A DNA stretch of 64,000 nucleotides from Ensifer sp. BR816. GTDB taxonomy: Bacteria > Pseudomonadota > Alphaproteobacteria > Rhizobiales > Rhizobiaceae. Of this stretch, positions 1 through 12,797 are shown piece by piece. The stretch is from positions 1,455,830 through 1,519,829 of the forward strand of contig NZ_KB905370.1 in the NCBI RefSeq assembly GCF_000378985.1. The letters run 5' to 3'. Under the pieces are notes generated by a model. The model was not told the DNA's origin. It was given only the letters and a program-made list of their open reading frames with translations, and ran no database searches. The number at the start of each line of letters is the position of its first letter. Position 1 is the first letter of the stretch. The position numbers and the translations under genes are program-made.

Positions 1-338
1 AGCGTTTCATGGAGCGCACCGGCAAGATGCCGAACATGGTCCATGCCGGCACCTATTCCGCCGTCACGCAATATCTGAAGGCGATCGAAAAGGCCGGCAG
101 CGATGACGCCGACGCGGTCTCCAAGGAACTGCATGCGATGCCGGTGAACGACGTCTTCGCACAGAACGGCACGGTGGCGCCGAACGGCCGGATGATCCAC
201 GACATGTACCTGCTCGAGGTCAAGAAGCCGGACGAGAGCAAGGAGCCCTGGGACTATTTCAAGGTGCTGGCGACCATCCCCGGCAAGGAGGCCTTCATCG
301 ATCCGGCCCAGAGCGGCTGCGACCTCGTGAAATCCTGA
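1..338 (+). CDS. ABC transporter substrate-binding protein, C-terminal part
   Basis: This is the last ~112 codons of a gene whose start lies before the window; the frame is open from base 3. The sequence (GTYSAVTQYLKAIEKAG, then NGRMIHDMYLLEVKKP) looks like the C-terminal lobe of a periplasmic type I binding protein of the branched-chain amino acid (Leu/Ile/Val or amide) class. It lies 13 bp before two LivG/LivF-type ATPases and two LivH/LivM-type permeases on the same strand, so it should be the ligand-binding part of that transporter. Ligand specificity cannot be read from this fragment. Confidence 0.85.
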   Translation, partial: RFMERTGKMPNMVHAGTYSAVTQYLKAIEKAGSDDADAVSKELHAMPVNDVFAQNGTVAPNGRMIHDMYLLEVKKPDESKEPWDYFKVLATIPGKEAFIDPAQSGCDLVKS

Positions 339-351
339 CCGGCGCCGAGCG

Positions 352-1134
352 ATGAGCGTCGCCGTGCCTCTCGATAATGGAGCGCCGCGGGTGGTTCTGG
401 CCGCCCGCGGTCTCCGCCGTGACTTCGGCGGCTTCACCGCCGTCAAGGACGTCGACCTCGACGTCCATCATGCCCGCGTGCATGCGCTGATCGGCCCGAA
501 CGGGGCCGGCAAGACCACGGTCTTCAACCTGTTGACCAAGTTCCTGCAGCCGACCCACGGCACGATCACGCTGCTCGGCGAGGACATCACCAACACGGCG
601 CCCGACAAGGTCGCCCGCATGGGGCTGGTGCGGTCGTTCCAGATCTCGGCGGTGTTCCCGCACCTGACGGTCCTCGACAATGTCCGCGTCGCCCTGCAGC
701 GGCCGAACCGGCTGGCGACCCAGTTCTGGAAGCCGCTGTCGGCGCTCGACGCTCTGAACGGCAAAGCTGACCAACTGATCCGCTCCGTCGGGCTCGAAAA
801 GGAGCGCAACGCGTTGGCCGCCGATCTCTCCTATGGCCGCAAGCGGGTGCTCGAGATCGCCACCACGCTCGCACTCGACCCGAAGGTCCTGCTGCTCGAC
901 GAGCCGATGGCCGGGATGGGCCACGAGGATGTCGGCATGGTCGCCGAGATCATCCGCGAGGTGGCGCGCGAGCGCGCCGTGCTGATGGTCGAGCACAATC
1001 TCTCCGTCGTCGCGACGCTCTGCCATCACGTCACCGTGCTGCAGCGCGGCGAGATTCTGGCGGAAGGCGACTACGCATCGGTCTCCGATGATCCGCGCGT
1101 GCGCACTGCCTATATGGGCACGGAGGAAGCCTGA
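352..1134 (+). CDS. LivG-type branched-chain amino acid ABC transporter ATPase
   Basis: 260 aa cytoplasmic ATPase. Walker A GPNGAGKTT is at about residues 48-56, an ABC signature variant LSYGRKR near 159-165, Walker B VLLLDEPMAGM near 181-191 and the switch histidine in MVEHNL. The long insertion after Walker A, starting with the VARMGLVRSFQ segment, is typical of LivG rather than LivF. The gene follows the binding-protein gene by 13 bp and its stop overlaps no other gene, with livF starting one base later. It energises import through the two permeases downstream. The ligand is unknown; the following GMC oxidoreductase may hint at an alcohol or polyol rather than an amino acid. Confidence 0.93.
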   Translation: MSVAVPLDNGAPRVVLAARGLRRDFGGFTAVKDVDLDVHHARVHALIGPNGAGKTTVFNLLTKFLQPTHGTITLLGEDITNTAPDKVARMGLVRSFQISAVFPHLTVLDNVRVALQRPNRLATQFWKPLSALDALNGKADQLIRSVGLEKERNALAADLSYGRKRVLEIATTLALDPKVLLLDEPMAGMGHEDVGMVAEIIREVARERAVLMVEHNLSVVATLCHHVTVLQRGEILAEGDYASVSDDPRVRTAYMGTEEA

Positions 1135-1135
1135 G

Positions 1136-1837
<702 letters not shown>

Positions 1838-1840
1838 GTG

Positions 1841-2728
1841 ATGACGATGATCTTCGGAATTCCGCTCCAAGCCTTCCTCGGACAGCTGCTGATCGGCCTC
1901 ATCAACGGCTCCTTCTATGCGCTCTTGAGTCTTGGCCTCGCCATCATCTTCGGCCTGTTGCGGGTCATCAATTTCGCCCACGGGGCGCAATACATGCTCG
2001 GCGCCTTCATCGCCTGGCTGCTGCTCGCCCATTTCGGCATCGGCTATTGGCCGGCGCTGATCCTCGCGCCGCTTCTCGTCGGCCTTCTCGGCGCCGCGAT
2101 CGAACGTACCATGCTGAGAAGGCTCTATTCGCTGGACCCGCTCTACGGCCTGCTCTTCACCTTCGGCCTGGCGCTGACGGTCGAAGGCACGTTCCGCTAT
2201 CTCTACGGCGCCTCCGGTCAGCCCTATGCGACGCCGGCGCTTTTGACCGGCGGCGCCAATCTCGGCTTCATGTTCCTGCCCGTCTATCGCGGCTGGGCGA
2301 TCGTCTTCTCGCTCATCGTCTGCATCGGCACCTGGCTCGTCATCGAGAAGACCAAGCTCGGCTCGTATCTGCGCGCGGCGACGGAAAATCCGGTGCTGGT
2401 GCAATCCTTCGGCATCAACGTGCCCTTCCTGCTGACTTTGACCTATGGCCTCGGCGCGGCGCTTGCGGCGCTCGCCGGCGTGCTTGCCGCGCCGATCTAC
2501 CAGGTATCGCCGCTGATGGGATCGAACATCATCATCGTCGTCTTCGCCGTGGTGGTCGTCGGCGGCATGGGCTCGATCATGGGGGCGATCGTCACCGGCT
2601 ACCTGCTCGGCGTCGCCGAGGGCCTGACCAAGGTCTTCTATCCGGAGGCCTCCAATATCGTGATCTTCGTGATCATGGCCATCGTTCTTTTGCTGAGACC
2701 CGCAGGCCTCTTCGGCCGGGATGCTTGA
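1841..2728 (+). CDS. LivH-type branched-chain amino acid ABC transporter permease
   Basis: About 295 aa inner-membrane permease with roughly eight hydrophobic segments. The LivH hallmark LINGSFYALLSLGLAIIFG lies near the N terminus, and the C-terminal loop has the conserved GGMGSIMGAIVTGYLLG EAA-like region that docks with the ATPases. Start could be GTG 1838 (immediately after the livF stop), ATG 1841 or ATG 1847; all give the same mature topology. It overlaps the next permease gene by 8 bp, a sign of translational coupling. Confidence 0.9.
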   Translation: MTMIFGIPLQAFLGQLLIGLINGSFYALLSLGLAIIFGLLRVINFAHGAQYMLGAFIAWLLLAHFGIGYWPALILAPLLVGLLGAAIERTMLRRLYSLDPLYGLLFTFGLALTVEGTFRYLYGASGQPYATPALLTGGANLGFMFLPVYRGWAIVFSLIVCIGTWLVIEKTKLGSYLRAATENPVLVQSFGINVPFLLTLTYGLGAALAALAGVLAAPIYQVSPLMGSNIIIVVFAVVVVGGMGSIMGAIVTGYLLGVAEGLTKVFYPEASNIVIFVIMAIVLLLRPAGLFGRDA

Positions 2729-3722
2729 TATGACACTGACATTCGAACTTCAGAAGCAGAAGGAACGTACCCCGGTCGTCGCCCAGACGGTATTTCTTGG
2801 GCTCGGCCTCGTGCTTCTCCTGCTCGCGCCGCTGTTCTTCTATCCCGTCTTCCTGATGAAGATCCTGTGTTTCGCGCTCTTCGCCTGCGCGTTCAATCTG
2901 CTGCTCGGCTATACCGGGCTGCTCTCCTTCGGCCATGCCGCTTTCTTCGGCGGTGCGGCCTATTTCACCGCCCATGCGGTCAAGGAATGGGGCGTGCCGC
3001 CCGAACTCGGCATCCTCGTCGGCGTCGTCGGCGCCGCCCTTCTCGGCGCGGTGATCGGCTTCTTCGCCATCCGCCGCCAGGGCATCTATTTCGCGATGAT
3101 CACGCTGGCGCTGGCGCAGATGTTCTATTTCTTCTGCCTGCAGGCCGAGTTCACCCATGGCGAGGACGGCATCCAGTCGGTGCCGCGCGGCCATCTGTTC
3201 GGCCTCCTCGACCTCTCGCAGTCCTCAAACATGTACTATTTCGTGCTCGCCATCTTCGTCATCGGCATCGCGATCATCTGGCGGATCATCAATTCGCCCT
3301 TCGGCATGATCCTGAAGTCAATCCGCGAAAACGAGACGCGGGCGATCTCGCTCGGCTATTCGGTCAGGAACTACAAGCTCGCCGCCTTCGTCATGTCGGC
3401 TGCACTGACCGGTCTCGCCGGCGGCCTTAAGGCGCTGGTCTTCCAGTTCGCGACGCTCACCGATGTCGGCTGGCAGATGTCGGGCGAGGTCATTCTGATG
3501 ACCCTGCTCGGCGGCATCGGCACGCTGATCGGACCGCTCTTCGGCGCAGCACTCGTCGTGACGCTGCAGAACTATCTGGCCACCTCGGAATTTCCCGTGA
3601 CGATCATCACCGGCGTCGTCTTCATGGCCTGCGTGCTTCTGTTCCGCCGCGGCATCGTCGGCGAGTTCTACAATTCGCGCCTTGGCCGCCGGCTCGGCTT
3701 CGAGCACCGGCAGAAGCACTGA
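2721..3722 (+). CDS. LivM-type branched-chain amino acid ABC transporter permease
   Basis: 333 aa second permease of the pair. It carries the LivM-type motifs LLLGYTGLLSFGHAAFFGGAAY and, in the cytoplasmic loop, SIRENETRAISLGY and GEVILMTLLGGIGTLIGP. The ATG at 2721 overlaps the end of livH by 8 bp; another ATG at 2730 would remove only three residues and the overlap. Transcribed with the four upstream transport genes and probably with the GMC oxidoreductase 15 bp downstream. Confidence 0.9.
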   Translation: MLDMTLTFELQKQKERTPVVAQTVFLGLGLVLLLLAPLFFYPVFLMKILCFALFACAFNLLLGYTGLLSFGHAAFFGGAAYFTAHAVKEWGVPPELGILVGVVGAALLGAVIGFFAIRRQGIYFAMITLALAQMFYFFCLQAEFTHGEDGIQSVPRGHLFGLLDLSQSSNMYYFVLAIFVIGIAIIWRIINSPFGMILKSIRENETRAISLGYSVRNYKLAAFVMSAALTGLAGGLKALVFQFATLTDVGWQMSGEVILMTLLGGIGTLIGPLFGAALVVTLQNYLATSEFPVTIITGVVFMACVLLFRRGIVGEFYNSRLGRRLGFEHRQKH

Positions 3723-3737
3723 CCCTCAGAGAAGCCC

Positions 3738-5333
3738 ATGGAAACGTTCGACTATATCGTCGTCGGAGCGGGAAGCGCCGGCTGCGTCCTCGCCAACCGC
3801 CTTTCCGAGGACCCGGCACATCGCGTGCTGCTGCTCGAGGCGGGCGGCAGCGACAATTATCACTGGATCCACATCCCGGTCGGCTATCTCTATTGCATCA
3901 ACAATCCGCGCACCGACTGGTGTTTCACCACGGCCGCTGAAGAGGGCCTCAATGGCCGGTCGCTTTTCTATCCGCGCGGCAAGGTGCTCGGCGGCTGCTC
4001 CTCGATCAACGGCATGATCTACATGCGCGGCCAGGCGCGCGACTACGACCTCTGGCGCCAACTCGGCTGCACCGGCTGGAGCTGGGAGGAGGTGCTGCCG
4101 CTCTTCAAGAAATCAGAGGATCACTATCGCGGTGCCAACGAGATGCATGGCGCAGGCGGCGAATGGCGTGTCGAGAAGGCGCGCGTCCGCTGGGCGGTGC
4201 TTGACGCATTCCAGAAGGCGGCGGCCGAGGCTGGCATTCCCGAGACCGACGATTTCAACCGCGGCAGCAACGAGGGCTCCGGCTATTTCGACGTCAACCA
4301 GCGCTCCGGCATCCGCTGGAACACCGCCAAGGCATTCCTGAAGCCGGCTAAACAACGGCGCAATCTGACGATCCTGACCAAGGCGCATGTCCGCAGGCTG
4401 ATCCTTGAAGCGGGGCGCGTCGCGGGCGTCGAGTTCCAGCATGACGGCGTGACAAAGAGCGTGCGCACCCGCCACGAGACGGTGCTTTGCGGCGGCGCGA
4501 TCGGCTCGCCGCATATTCTAGAACTTTCCGGCATCGGCAATCCCGAAATCCTTCGCGCCAACGGGAACGAAGTCCATCACGCGTTGCCCGGCGTCGGCGA
4601 GAACCTGCAGGATCATCTGCAGCTCCGTCTTGCCTACAGGGTCACCGGCGTTCCGACGCTGAACGAGAAGGCGAGTTCGGTTTTCGGCAAGGCGGCGATC
4701 GGCCTCGAATATCTCGTCCGGCGCTCCGGCCCGATGGCCATGGCGCCGAGCCAGCTCGGCATCTTCACCCGCTCGGGTCCCGAGAAGGAAACGCCGGACC
4801 TGCAGTATCACGTGCAGCCCGTGACGCTCGAAAAATTCGGCGAGCCGGTGCATCCCTTCCCGGCGATAACCGCCAGCGTCTGCAACCTGAGGCCCGAAAG
4901 CCGTGGTTCGGTGCACCTGAAAGGGCCGGATTTCGCCGCCGCACCCGACATCCGCCCGCGCTATCTCACCGCCGAAGCCGATCGCGACATTGCCGTGAAA
5001 GCCATTCGGCTCACACGCCGCATCGTTTCGCAGCCTTCCTTCGCGCGCTACCAGCCCGTCGAATTCAAGCCCGGGCCGCGCTACGAGACCGATGCCGAGC
5101 TGAAACAAGCCGCCGGCGAGATCGGCACGACGATCTTTCACCCGGTCGGCACCTGCCGCATGGGTTCGGACCCGGGGAGCGTCGTCGATCCGGAGCTGCG
5201 CCTGCGCGGCCTTGAGGGCCTGCGCATCGCCGACGCCTCGATCATGCCGACGATCACGTCGGGCAACACCAATTCGCCGACGATCATGATCGCCGAGAAA
5301 GCGGCCGCGATGATCCTTGCGAGGAACCGGTAG
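3738..5333 (+). CDS. GMC-family FAD-dependent oxidoreductase (choline dehydrogenase-like)
   Basis: 531 aa. The N terminus has the FAD-binding motif [17 protein letters not shown] followed by the ribose-binding LLLEAGG; the second GMC signature [15 protein letters not shown] lies near residue 90, and the C-terminal catalytic region reads [10 protein letters not shown] with [13 protein letters not shown] at the end. These enzymes oxidise primary alcohols to aldehydes. Residue identities do not settle whether the substrate is choline, polyethylene glycol or another alcohol. It lies 15 bp behind the Liv-type transporter, so it may act on the imported compound (inference). The stop lies only 4 bp from the metH stop on the other strand. 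Confidence 0.9.
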   Translation: METFDYIVVGAGSAGCVLANRLSEDPAHRVLLLEAGGSDNYHWIHIPVGYLYCINNPRTDWCFTTAAEEGLNGRSLFYPRGKVLGGCSSINGMIYMRGQARDYDLWRQLGCTGWSWEEVLPLFKKSEDHYRGANEMHGAGGEWRVEKARVRWAVLDAFQKAAAEAGIPETDDFNRGSNEGSGYFDVNQRSGIRWNTAKAFLKPAKQRRNLTILTKAHVRRLILEAGRVAGVEFQHDGVTKSVRTRHETVLCGGAIGSPHILELSGIGNPEILRANGNEVHHALPGVGENLQDHLQLRLAYRVTGVPTLNEKASSVFGKAAIGLEYLVRRSGPMAMAPSQLGIFTRSGPEKETPDLQYHVQPVTLEKFGEPVHPFPAITASVCNLRPESRGSVHLKGPDFAAAPDIRPRYLTAEADRDIAVKAIRLTRRIVSQPSFARYQPVEFKPGPRYETDAELKQAAGEIGTTIFHPVGTCRMGSDPGSVVDPELRLRGLEGLRIADASIMPTITSGNTNSPTIMIAEKAAAMILARNR

Positions 5334-5337
5334 CAGT

Positions 5338-9108
<3,771 letters not shown>

Positions 9109-9130
9109 GGGAAATCTCCCGTTCTGAAAA

Positions 9131-9146
9131 CGACAAATACTTGTCG
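9131..9146 (-). promoter_or_regulatory. Short inverted repeat in metH leader
   Basis: CGACAA-ATAC-TTGTCG, a 6-bp inverted repeat with a four-base spacer, lies 22 bp upstream of the metH start between the start codon and the larger palindrome. It could be a second operator half-site pair or a small hairpin in the leader. No direct support beyond the symmetry. Confidence 0.3.
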
Positions 9147-9154
9147 ATTAAGTC

Positions 9155-9174
9155 ACATAAAGATATCTTTATGT
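9155..9174. promoter_or_regulatory. Perfect 20-bp palindrome, candidate methionine-pathway operator upstream of metH
   Basis: The sequence ACATAAAGATATCTTTATGT is a perfect palindrome and lies 47-66 bp upstream of the metH ATG. Its AT-rich core stands out in this GC-rich genome. ArsR-family regulators of methionine metabolism (SahR type, which sense S-adenosylhomocysteine) have been described as controlling metH in Proteobacteria through AT-rich palindromes; assignment to that regulator is my inference. No such regulator gene lies in the window. Confidence 0.6.
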
Positions 9175-9220
9175 CAACATACGATCTGATCACAATTTTT
9201 GCCAGGCGAATAGACAACCG

Positions 9221-9254
9221 AAAAAGAAAAGGCCCGCCGCGATCGCGACGGGCC
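9221..9254 (-). terminator. Rho-independent terminator after the AGE epimerase gene
   Basis: On the minus strand a GC-rich hairpin (GGCCCG ... CGGGCC, with an inner self-complementary CGCGATCGCG) at 9254-9231 is followed by TTTTCTTTTT. It lies 27 bp after the stop at 9281 and closes the ROK-UPF0303-AGE operon before metH. Confidence 0.85.
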
Positions 9255-9280
9255 GTTGAAGGCGCAACGGGAGCCGATGC

Positions 9281-10438
9281 TCACATCCGCTTCAGGCAAT
9301 CCTCGACTTCATAGATCGCACAGAGAATGTGATAGAAGCTGCTGGCCGGCGCGGGCTCGTCGACGAAGGCGCCGTCGGCCTTCTGCTTGTCGCGCCAGAG
9401 CCCCCGGATAGGCGTCTCCAGGAAGCGTTGCAGCGCTGCGGCCGCACGCGAGGCCGAGGCGAGATAGCGTTGCCGTTCGCTGCCGTCGGAAAGGGCGGCA
9501 AAGCGGATCGCCGCCTTCAGCCATTCGGTCTGCGGCCAGAGCCGCGCCACCGGATCGGCAACCGATAGATCGTCGAAGAGGGTCATGACGGCCACGCCGC
9601 GCTTGCCGCAAATTCCGTGCGCTTCGCCGATCTCGAAAAGCCGCCGTGCCTTGACGATCGCTTCCGCATTGCCGCGCCGCTCCGCCCAGCGCAGGAGCAG
9701 CCAGGCCCATTCGAACTGGTGGCCGGGCTCGACGATGCGACCCTTCTCGCCCGGAAAGGGCGTCCAGTCGTGATCGAAGAACTCGCGCAGCACGCCGGTC
9801 TCGGCATCGATGAAGCAACCCATCGCCAGATGGGCGATCTCGTCGGCAAGATTGGCCCAGGCGACCAAATCGAATCCCTCGACCGTTTCGCTGGCCAGGC
9901 AGGCCTCGAAGAGGTGCATGTGCGGGTTGGAACCAAGCGGTAGACGCGGCGGGTTGTCCTCCTCGAAGCCGGCGACCGGATGCCTGCAATGGGCTTCGAG
10001 CCTTTGGCGAAGATCGTTGCTGCGGCCGATCATCTCGGCCTTCCGTTCCGGGATGACCTCGGCCAAATAGGCGAAGGCAAGCAGCGCGAAGGCCTGATTG
10101 TAGAGATCGAAGGAGGGATCGACGATCTCCCCGTCGGCATCGGCAAGCGCACCATAAAAGCCGCTCGGCTGTCGGTAGACGCGGTCGAAATAAGAAAGCC
10201 CGCCCTCGGCGACGCTACGCCAGTCGCCGCGCCAACCGCGCCGCCCTGCCTCGGCGAAGCAATAGACCTGGCGGGGCTGGACGCGCGAGCGTCGATTGGC
10301 CCGTGTCGGCTCGCCGGCCATGTCGATCGTTTCGACGAAGCCGCCGCCCGCCGCATCGAACCCCTTTTCGCGCCAGAGCGGCAGGGCGGCCTCCGCGAGC
10401 CAGCGATCGAGTTCCGTCGCCTGCAAGACAATATCCAT
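9281..10438 (-). CDS. AGE-family sugar epimerase/isomerase (N-acylglucosamine 2-epimerase or mannose isomerase type)
   Basis: 385 aa (alpha/alpha)6-barrel enzyme of the N-acylglucosamine 2-epimerase superfamily. Diagnostic segments are RVQPRQVYCFAEAG near residue 55, NPHMHLFEACLA near 175, EPGHQFEWAWLLLRWAE near 235 and WPQTEWLKAAIRFA near 305, with the catalytic His residues in HQFEW and SSFYHI. In rhizobia such genes are often annotated as mannose-6-phosphate isomerase. Paired with a ROK kinase it could convert mannose to fructose for phosphorylation (inference). It lies 13 bp after the UPF0303 gene and ends in a terminator. Confidence 0.85.
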   Translation of the reverse strand: MDIVLQATELDRWLAEAALPLWREKGFDAAGGGFVETIDMAGEPTRANRRSRVQPRQVYCFAEAGRRGWRGDWRSVAEGGLSYFDRVYRQPSGFYGALADADGEIVDPSFDLYNQAFALLAFAYLAEVIPERKAEMIGRSNDLRQRLEAHCRHPVAGFEEDNPPRLPLGSNPHMHLFEACLASETVEGFDLVAWANLADEIAHLAMGCFIDAETGVLREFFDHDWTPFPGEKGRIVEPGHQFEWAWLLLRWAERRGNAEAIVKARRLFEIGEAHGICGKRGVAVMTLFDDLSVADPVARLWPQTEWLKAAIRFAALSDGSERQRYLASASRAAAALQRFLETPIRGLWRDKQKADGAFVDEPAPASSFYHILCAIYEVEDCLKRM

Positions 10439-10451
10439 GCCGCGTCTGTTC

Positions 10452-10949
10452 CTATGAATTCTCGAGTTTCAGCGCGCCGTGATCGGCGCCGAGGATTTCG
10501 GCCAGCGCTTCGACGACGAGATTATGGTCGTCGCGCTGCGGCAGTCCGGAGACGGTGACGGCACCGATGCAGCCGGTTCCCTTCACGACGATCGGGAAGC
10601 TGCCGCCATGCGCGGCAAACTCTTGATCGGGCAGGCCGAGCTTCGCCTGCAGGTTCGTCTGCTGCTTCAAGAGGCTGAGGCCGGTGGCGTAGCTGCTTCT
10701 GAACAGGCGGAAAACCGTGTTGCGCTTGCGCCGCACCCAGTTCGGATTGTCCGGTGTCGCGCCGTCGAGCGCCGCATAGAAGACCTGCATGGAGAACAGC
10801 GTGATGTCGATGACGACGCCAAGCTTGCGCTCGGCGGCCATGCGGCGCAGCGTCGAGCCGAGCGTCCAGGCCGTGTCGAGGTCGAAGCGCTCGAACTGCA
10901 ATTGCTGTTCCTGAAGCGCGATCCGGCGCAAATCATTGTCGATGTTCAT
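10452..10949 (-). CDS. UPF0303 / heme-degrading-domain (HbpS-GlcG-like) protein
   Basis: 165 aa, the full length of the UPF0303 family, which belongs to the GlcG/HbpS fold. Visible family segments are [20 protein letters not shown] and [39 protein letters not shown]. Biochemical role is not established; the fold has been linked to heme or small-molecule binding. The start has GGAGG four bases upstream. It is the middle gene of a three-gene operon with a ROK kinase and an AGE epimerase, a context that suggests a role in sugar metabolism. Confidence 0.8.
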   Translation of the reverse strand: [165 protein letters not shown]

Positions 10950-11025
10950 GATGCCTCCGCTTGTCGTGGTCGATTCGGAAAATGAGACGTGGGACGCGCG
11001 GAAAGGTTCGCGCGTGCTGCGCCGC

Positions 11026-11922
11026 CTACGCCTTCCAGAGCCAGGCTGCGCCGCGCACGCCGGAACTGTCGCCGTGCACCGCCTTGCGGATCGGCGTCTC
11101 GAAACTGTCGCCGAACAGATATTTTGTGATCAGCTCCGGCAATTCGCCGTAGATCTCGTCGACATTCGACATGCCGCCACCAAGCACGAAAACATCCGGA
11201 TCGACGATGTTGGTCAGCAGCGCGAGGCTGCGAGCAAGCCGGTCGACGAAGCGGTCGTAGACGCCGGTCGCGGCCGGATCGCCGGCACGCTTCGCCTCGA
11301 TGATGTCGCGGCCGCGGCGCTCGACGCCGGTCGTCAGGCGATAGTCGAGTTCGAGCCCGGTGCCGCAGGCATACATGTCGAGGCAGCCGAGCTTGCCGCA
11401 CCAGCATTTGTGGCCGGGATATTCGTCTTGTCGCATCCACGGCAGCGGGTAGTGGCCGATCTCCGCGGCAATGCCCTGGTAGCCGGCATGCACCTTCTTG
11501 CCGATCGCCAGCCCGCCGCCATGCCCGGTGCCGACGATGACGCCGAAGACGACATGCGCATCCTTTCCGGCCCCGTCGACCGCCTCGGAGACCGCCAGGC
11601 AATTGGCGTCGTTGGCAAGCCGCACCTTTCGACCGAGTGCGGCCTCGAGATCGCGCCCGAGCGGCTTGCCGTTGATGAGCACGGCGTTGGAATTGCGGAC
11701 GATCCCGGTGCGCGGATTGGGGCTTCCGGGAATGCCTATGCCGATCGACCCGCGTTCGCCGGCCGTCCGTTCGGCGGCGGCGACGAGTTCGACCACGGCG
11801 CGGATACAGGCGTCATAGCCGCTGGTCGGGGTCGCAACGCGGTGCCGGGCACGCGTCTCGCCATCGCCGTCGAGCGCGATGACTTCCATTTTGGTGCCGC
11901 CCCAATCAATTCCGATAAGCAT
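11026..11922 (-). CDS. ROK-family sugar kinase
   Basis: 298 aa from the ATG at 11922, which starts the protein with the phosphate-binding loop MLIGIDWGGTKMEV as in other ROK kinases; the frame stays open 55 codons further upstream but that extension is not conserved in character. The ROK zinc site is seen as HKCWCGKLGCLDMYACGTG and the catalytic Asp in LANDANCLA. Likely phosphorylates fructose, mannose or N-acetylglucosamine; the sequence alone does not decide. It is the first gene of the minus-strand operon continuing into the UPF0303 and AGE genes. Confidence 0.87.
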   Translation of the reverse strand: MLIGIDWGGTKMEVIALDGDGETRARHRVATPTSGYDACIRAVVELVAAAERTAGERGSIGIGIPGSPNPRTGIVRNSNAVLINGKPLGRDLEAALGRKVRLANDANCLAVSEAVDGAGKDAHVVFGVIVGTGHGGGLAIGKKVHAGYQGIAAEIGHYPLPWMRQDEYPGHKCWCGKLGCLDMYACGTGLELDYRLTTGVERRGRDIIEAKRAGDPAATGVYDRFVDRLARSLALLTNIVDPDVFVLGGGMSNVDEIYGELPELITKYLFGDSFETPIRKAVHGDSSGVRGAAWLWKA

Positions 11923-12154
11923 GTGCGGATCAGGTCCCAGGATGGATGTCGCTTCGGGAACGGGCGGCATCTCCTTGGGCCGCGCCGGCTCCTGCTTAGC
12001 ATTCACCCTGTCCGCGATGCTAGCCCCATGATTTCGCATCGGCGCACCGGACCTTCGCAAAACTGCGACGTGCCCATAGCACCGCAAATCGCCGGTCGCG
12101 AATGCAAAAACACTTGGCGAAGAGGCCTTGCTTTTGTATGGGTCTATACCGAGT

Positions 12155-12231
12155 GGTCCCGTAGCTCAGCAGGATAGAGCACCAGATTCCTAATCTGGGG
12201 GTCGCGCGTTCGAATCGCGCCGGGATCACCA
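12155..12231 (+). tRNA. tRNA-Arg (anticodon CCT)
   Basis: 77 nt cloverleaf. Acceptor stem GGTCCCG pairs with CGGGATC (one G-T pair), the D arm contains AGCTCAGCAGGATAGAGC, the anticodon stem CCAGA/TCTGG encloses TTCCTAA with anticodon CCT, the T loop reads TTCGAAT, and the 3' CCA is encoded. tRNA-Arg(CCT) genes are frequent integration points for mobile elements, but I find no integrase or duplicated 3' end nearby. Confidence 0.96.
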
Positions 12232-12258
12232 TGTCAACATTCTTCTCGGAGATTGGGC

Positions 12259-12510
12259 ATGAGGCGATCGGTGGGAAAGGTCGCCGACGGCGATCAGGTT
12301 GTGATTATCTTCGATGACGGCGTCGCGCCGCTGCATGCGGACTTGGTGACCGAGCTTGTCGAGACGGACGGGATCATCCGGTTGTCCTTCGCAGCCATCA
12401 CTTAAGATGGTGATGGAGTGCCTAAGGCCGATGTCGTAGCATGGCTCCGTTTACCGAAAGAATTGGCATGGAGCCTGTGCCGATCGATCAGAGCTCTCGA
12501 CCAGCGCTAA
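12259..12510 (+). pseudogene. Small DUF3467-like gene interrupted by an in-frame TAA
   Basis: ATG at 12259 has GGAG seven bases upstream (12248-12251). The frame reads 48 codons (MRRSVGKVADGDQVVIIFDD ... VETDGIIRLSFAAIT), meets TAA at 12403-12405, then continues open for 34 more codons (DGDGVPKADVVAWLRLPKEL ... IRALDQR) to a TAA at 12508. Both halves read as one small alpha-beta protein, and the layout (beta-rich LSFA segment, then PKADV...LP...AW.L...I) resembles DUF3467 proteins; this family match is inferred by eye. Either the gene is a fresh pseudogene, or the stop is read through, or only the 48-residue form is made. It begins 27 bp after the tRNA. Confidence 0.55.
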
Positions 12511-12537
12511 CCTGAATGCCCTCCCCCTTTTTAGCGT

Positions 12538-12566
12538 CTTGCCACTGTAACAATCGGCGCCTAGAC
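12538..12566 (+). promoter_or_regulatory. Candidate sigma-70 promoter for the small RNA
   Basis: CTTGCC at 12538-12543 and CTAGAC at 12561-12566 are separated by exactly 17 bp and resemble the rhizobial housekeeping consensus CTTGAC-N17-CTATAT. Transcription would start near 12573. Confidence 0.4.
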
Positions 12567-12572
12567 TGCCTT

Positions 12573-12660
12573 TACTGTCCCTCTCGTCGCTGACCACGGA
12601 TGTACTGGCAGCGGCGGGAGGTGGCGATGAAAGGTCGGGCCGAGCCCGGCCTTTTTGTTT
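12573..12660 (+). ncRNA. Candidate small noncoding RNA ending in a Rho-independent terminator
   Basis: A long stem pairs 12580-12592 (CCTCTCGTCGCTG) with 12609-12621 (CAGCGGCGGGAGG): 13 consecutive pairs, two of them G-U. The loop ends can add three more pairs. An 11-nt linker leads into a second hairpin 12633-12640/12644-12651 (GGTCGGGC-CGA-GCCCGGCC) followed by TTTTTGTTT. With the promoter candidate upstream this gives an ~86-nt transcript of typical trans-acting sRNA build. The 3' arm contains GGGAGG, so the 5' arm is anti-Shine-Dalgarno-like. I do not recognise a named rhizobial sRNA family. The terminator could alternatively serve the broken gene upstream. Confidence 0.5.
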
Positions 12661-12772
12661 GTGGTCGGTCCTTGCGCCTGCTTCCTTCTTCGTTCGTCGC
12701 TCTTGGCCGCCTCCTTTGGAGACAGTTCGCGCGAACGCTCCTCCCTCGCCGGCTTCCGCCCGAAAGCGCCGC

Positions 12773-12797
12773 GGAACCAATCCATGCCCGGACGGTT
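12773..12797 (+). promoter_or_regulatory. RpoE2/EcfG-type promoter for the PepSY-like gene
   Basis: GGAAC at 12773-12777, 16 bp, then GGTT at 12794-12797; the general-stress sigma factor consensus in rhizobia is GGAAC-N16/17-cGTT. Predicted start near 12803, giving a ~35-nt leader to the ATG at 12838. Confidence 0.7.
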
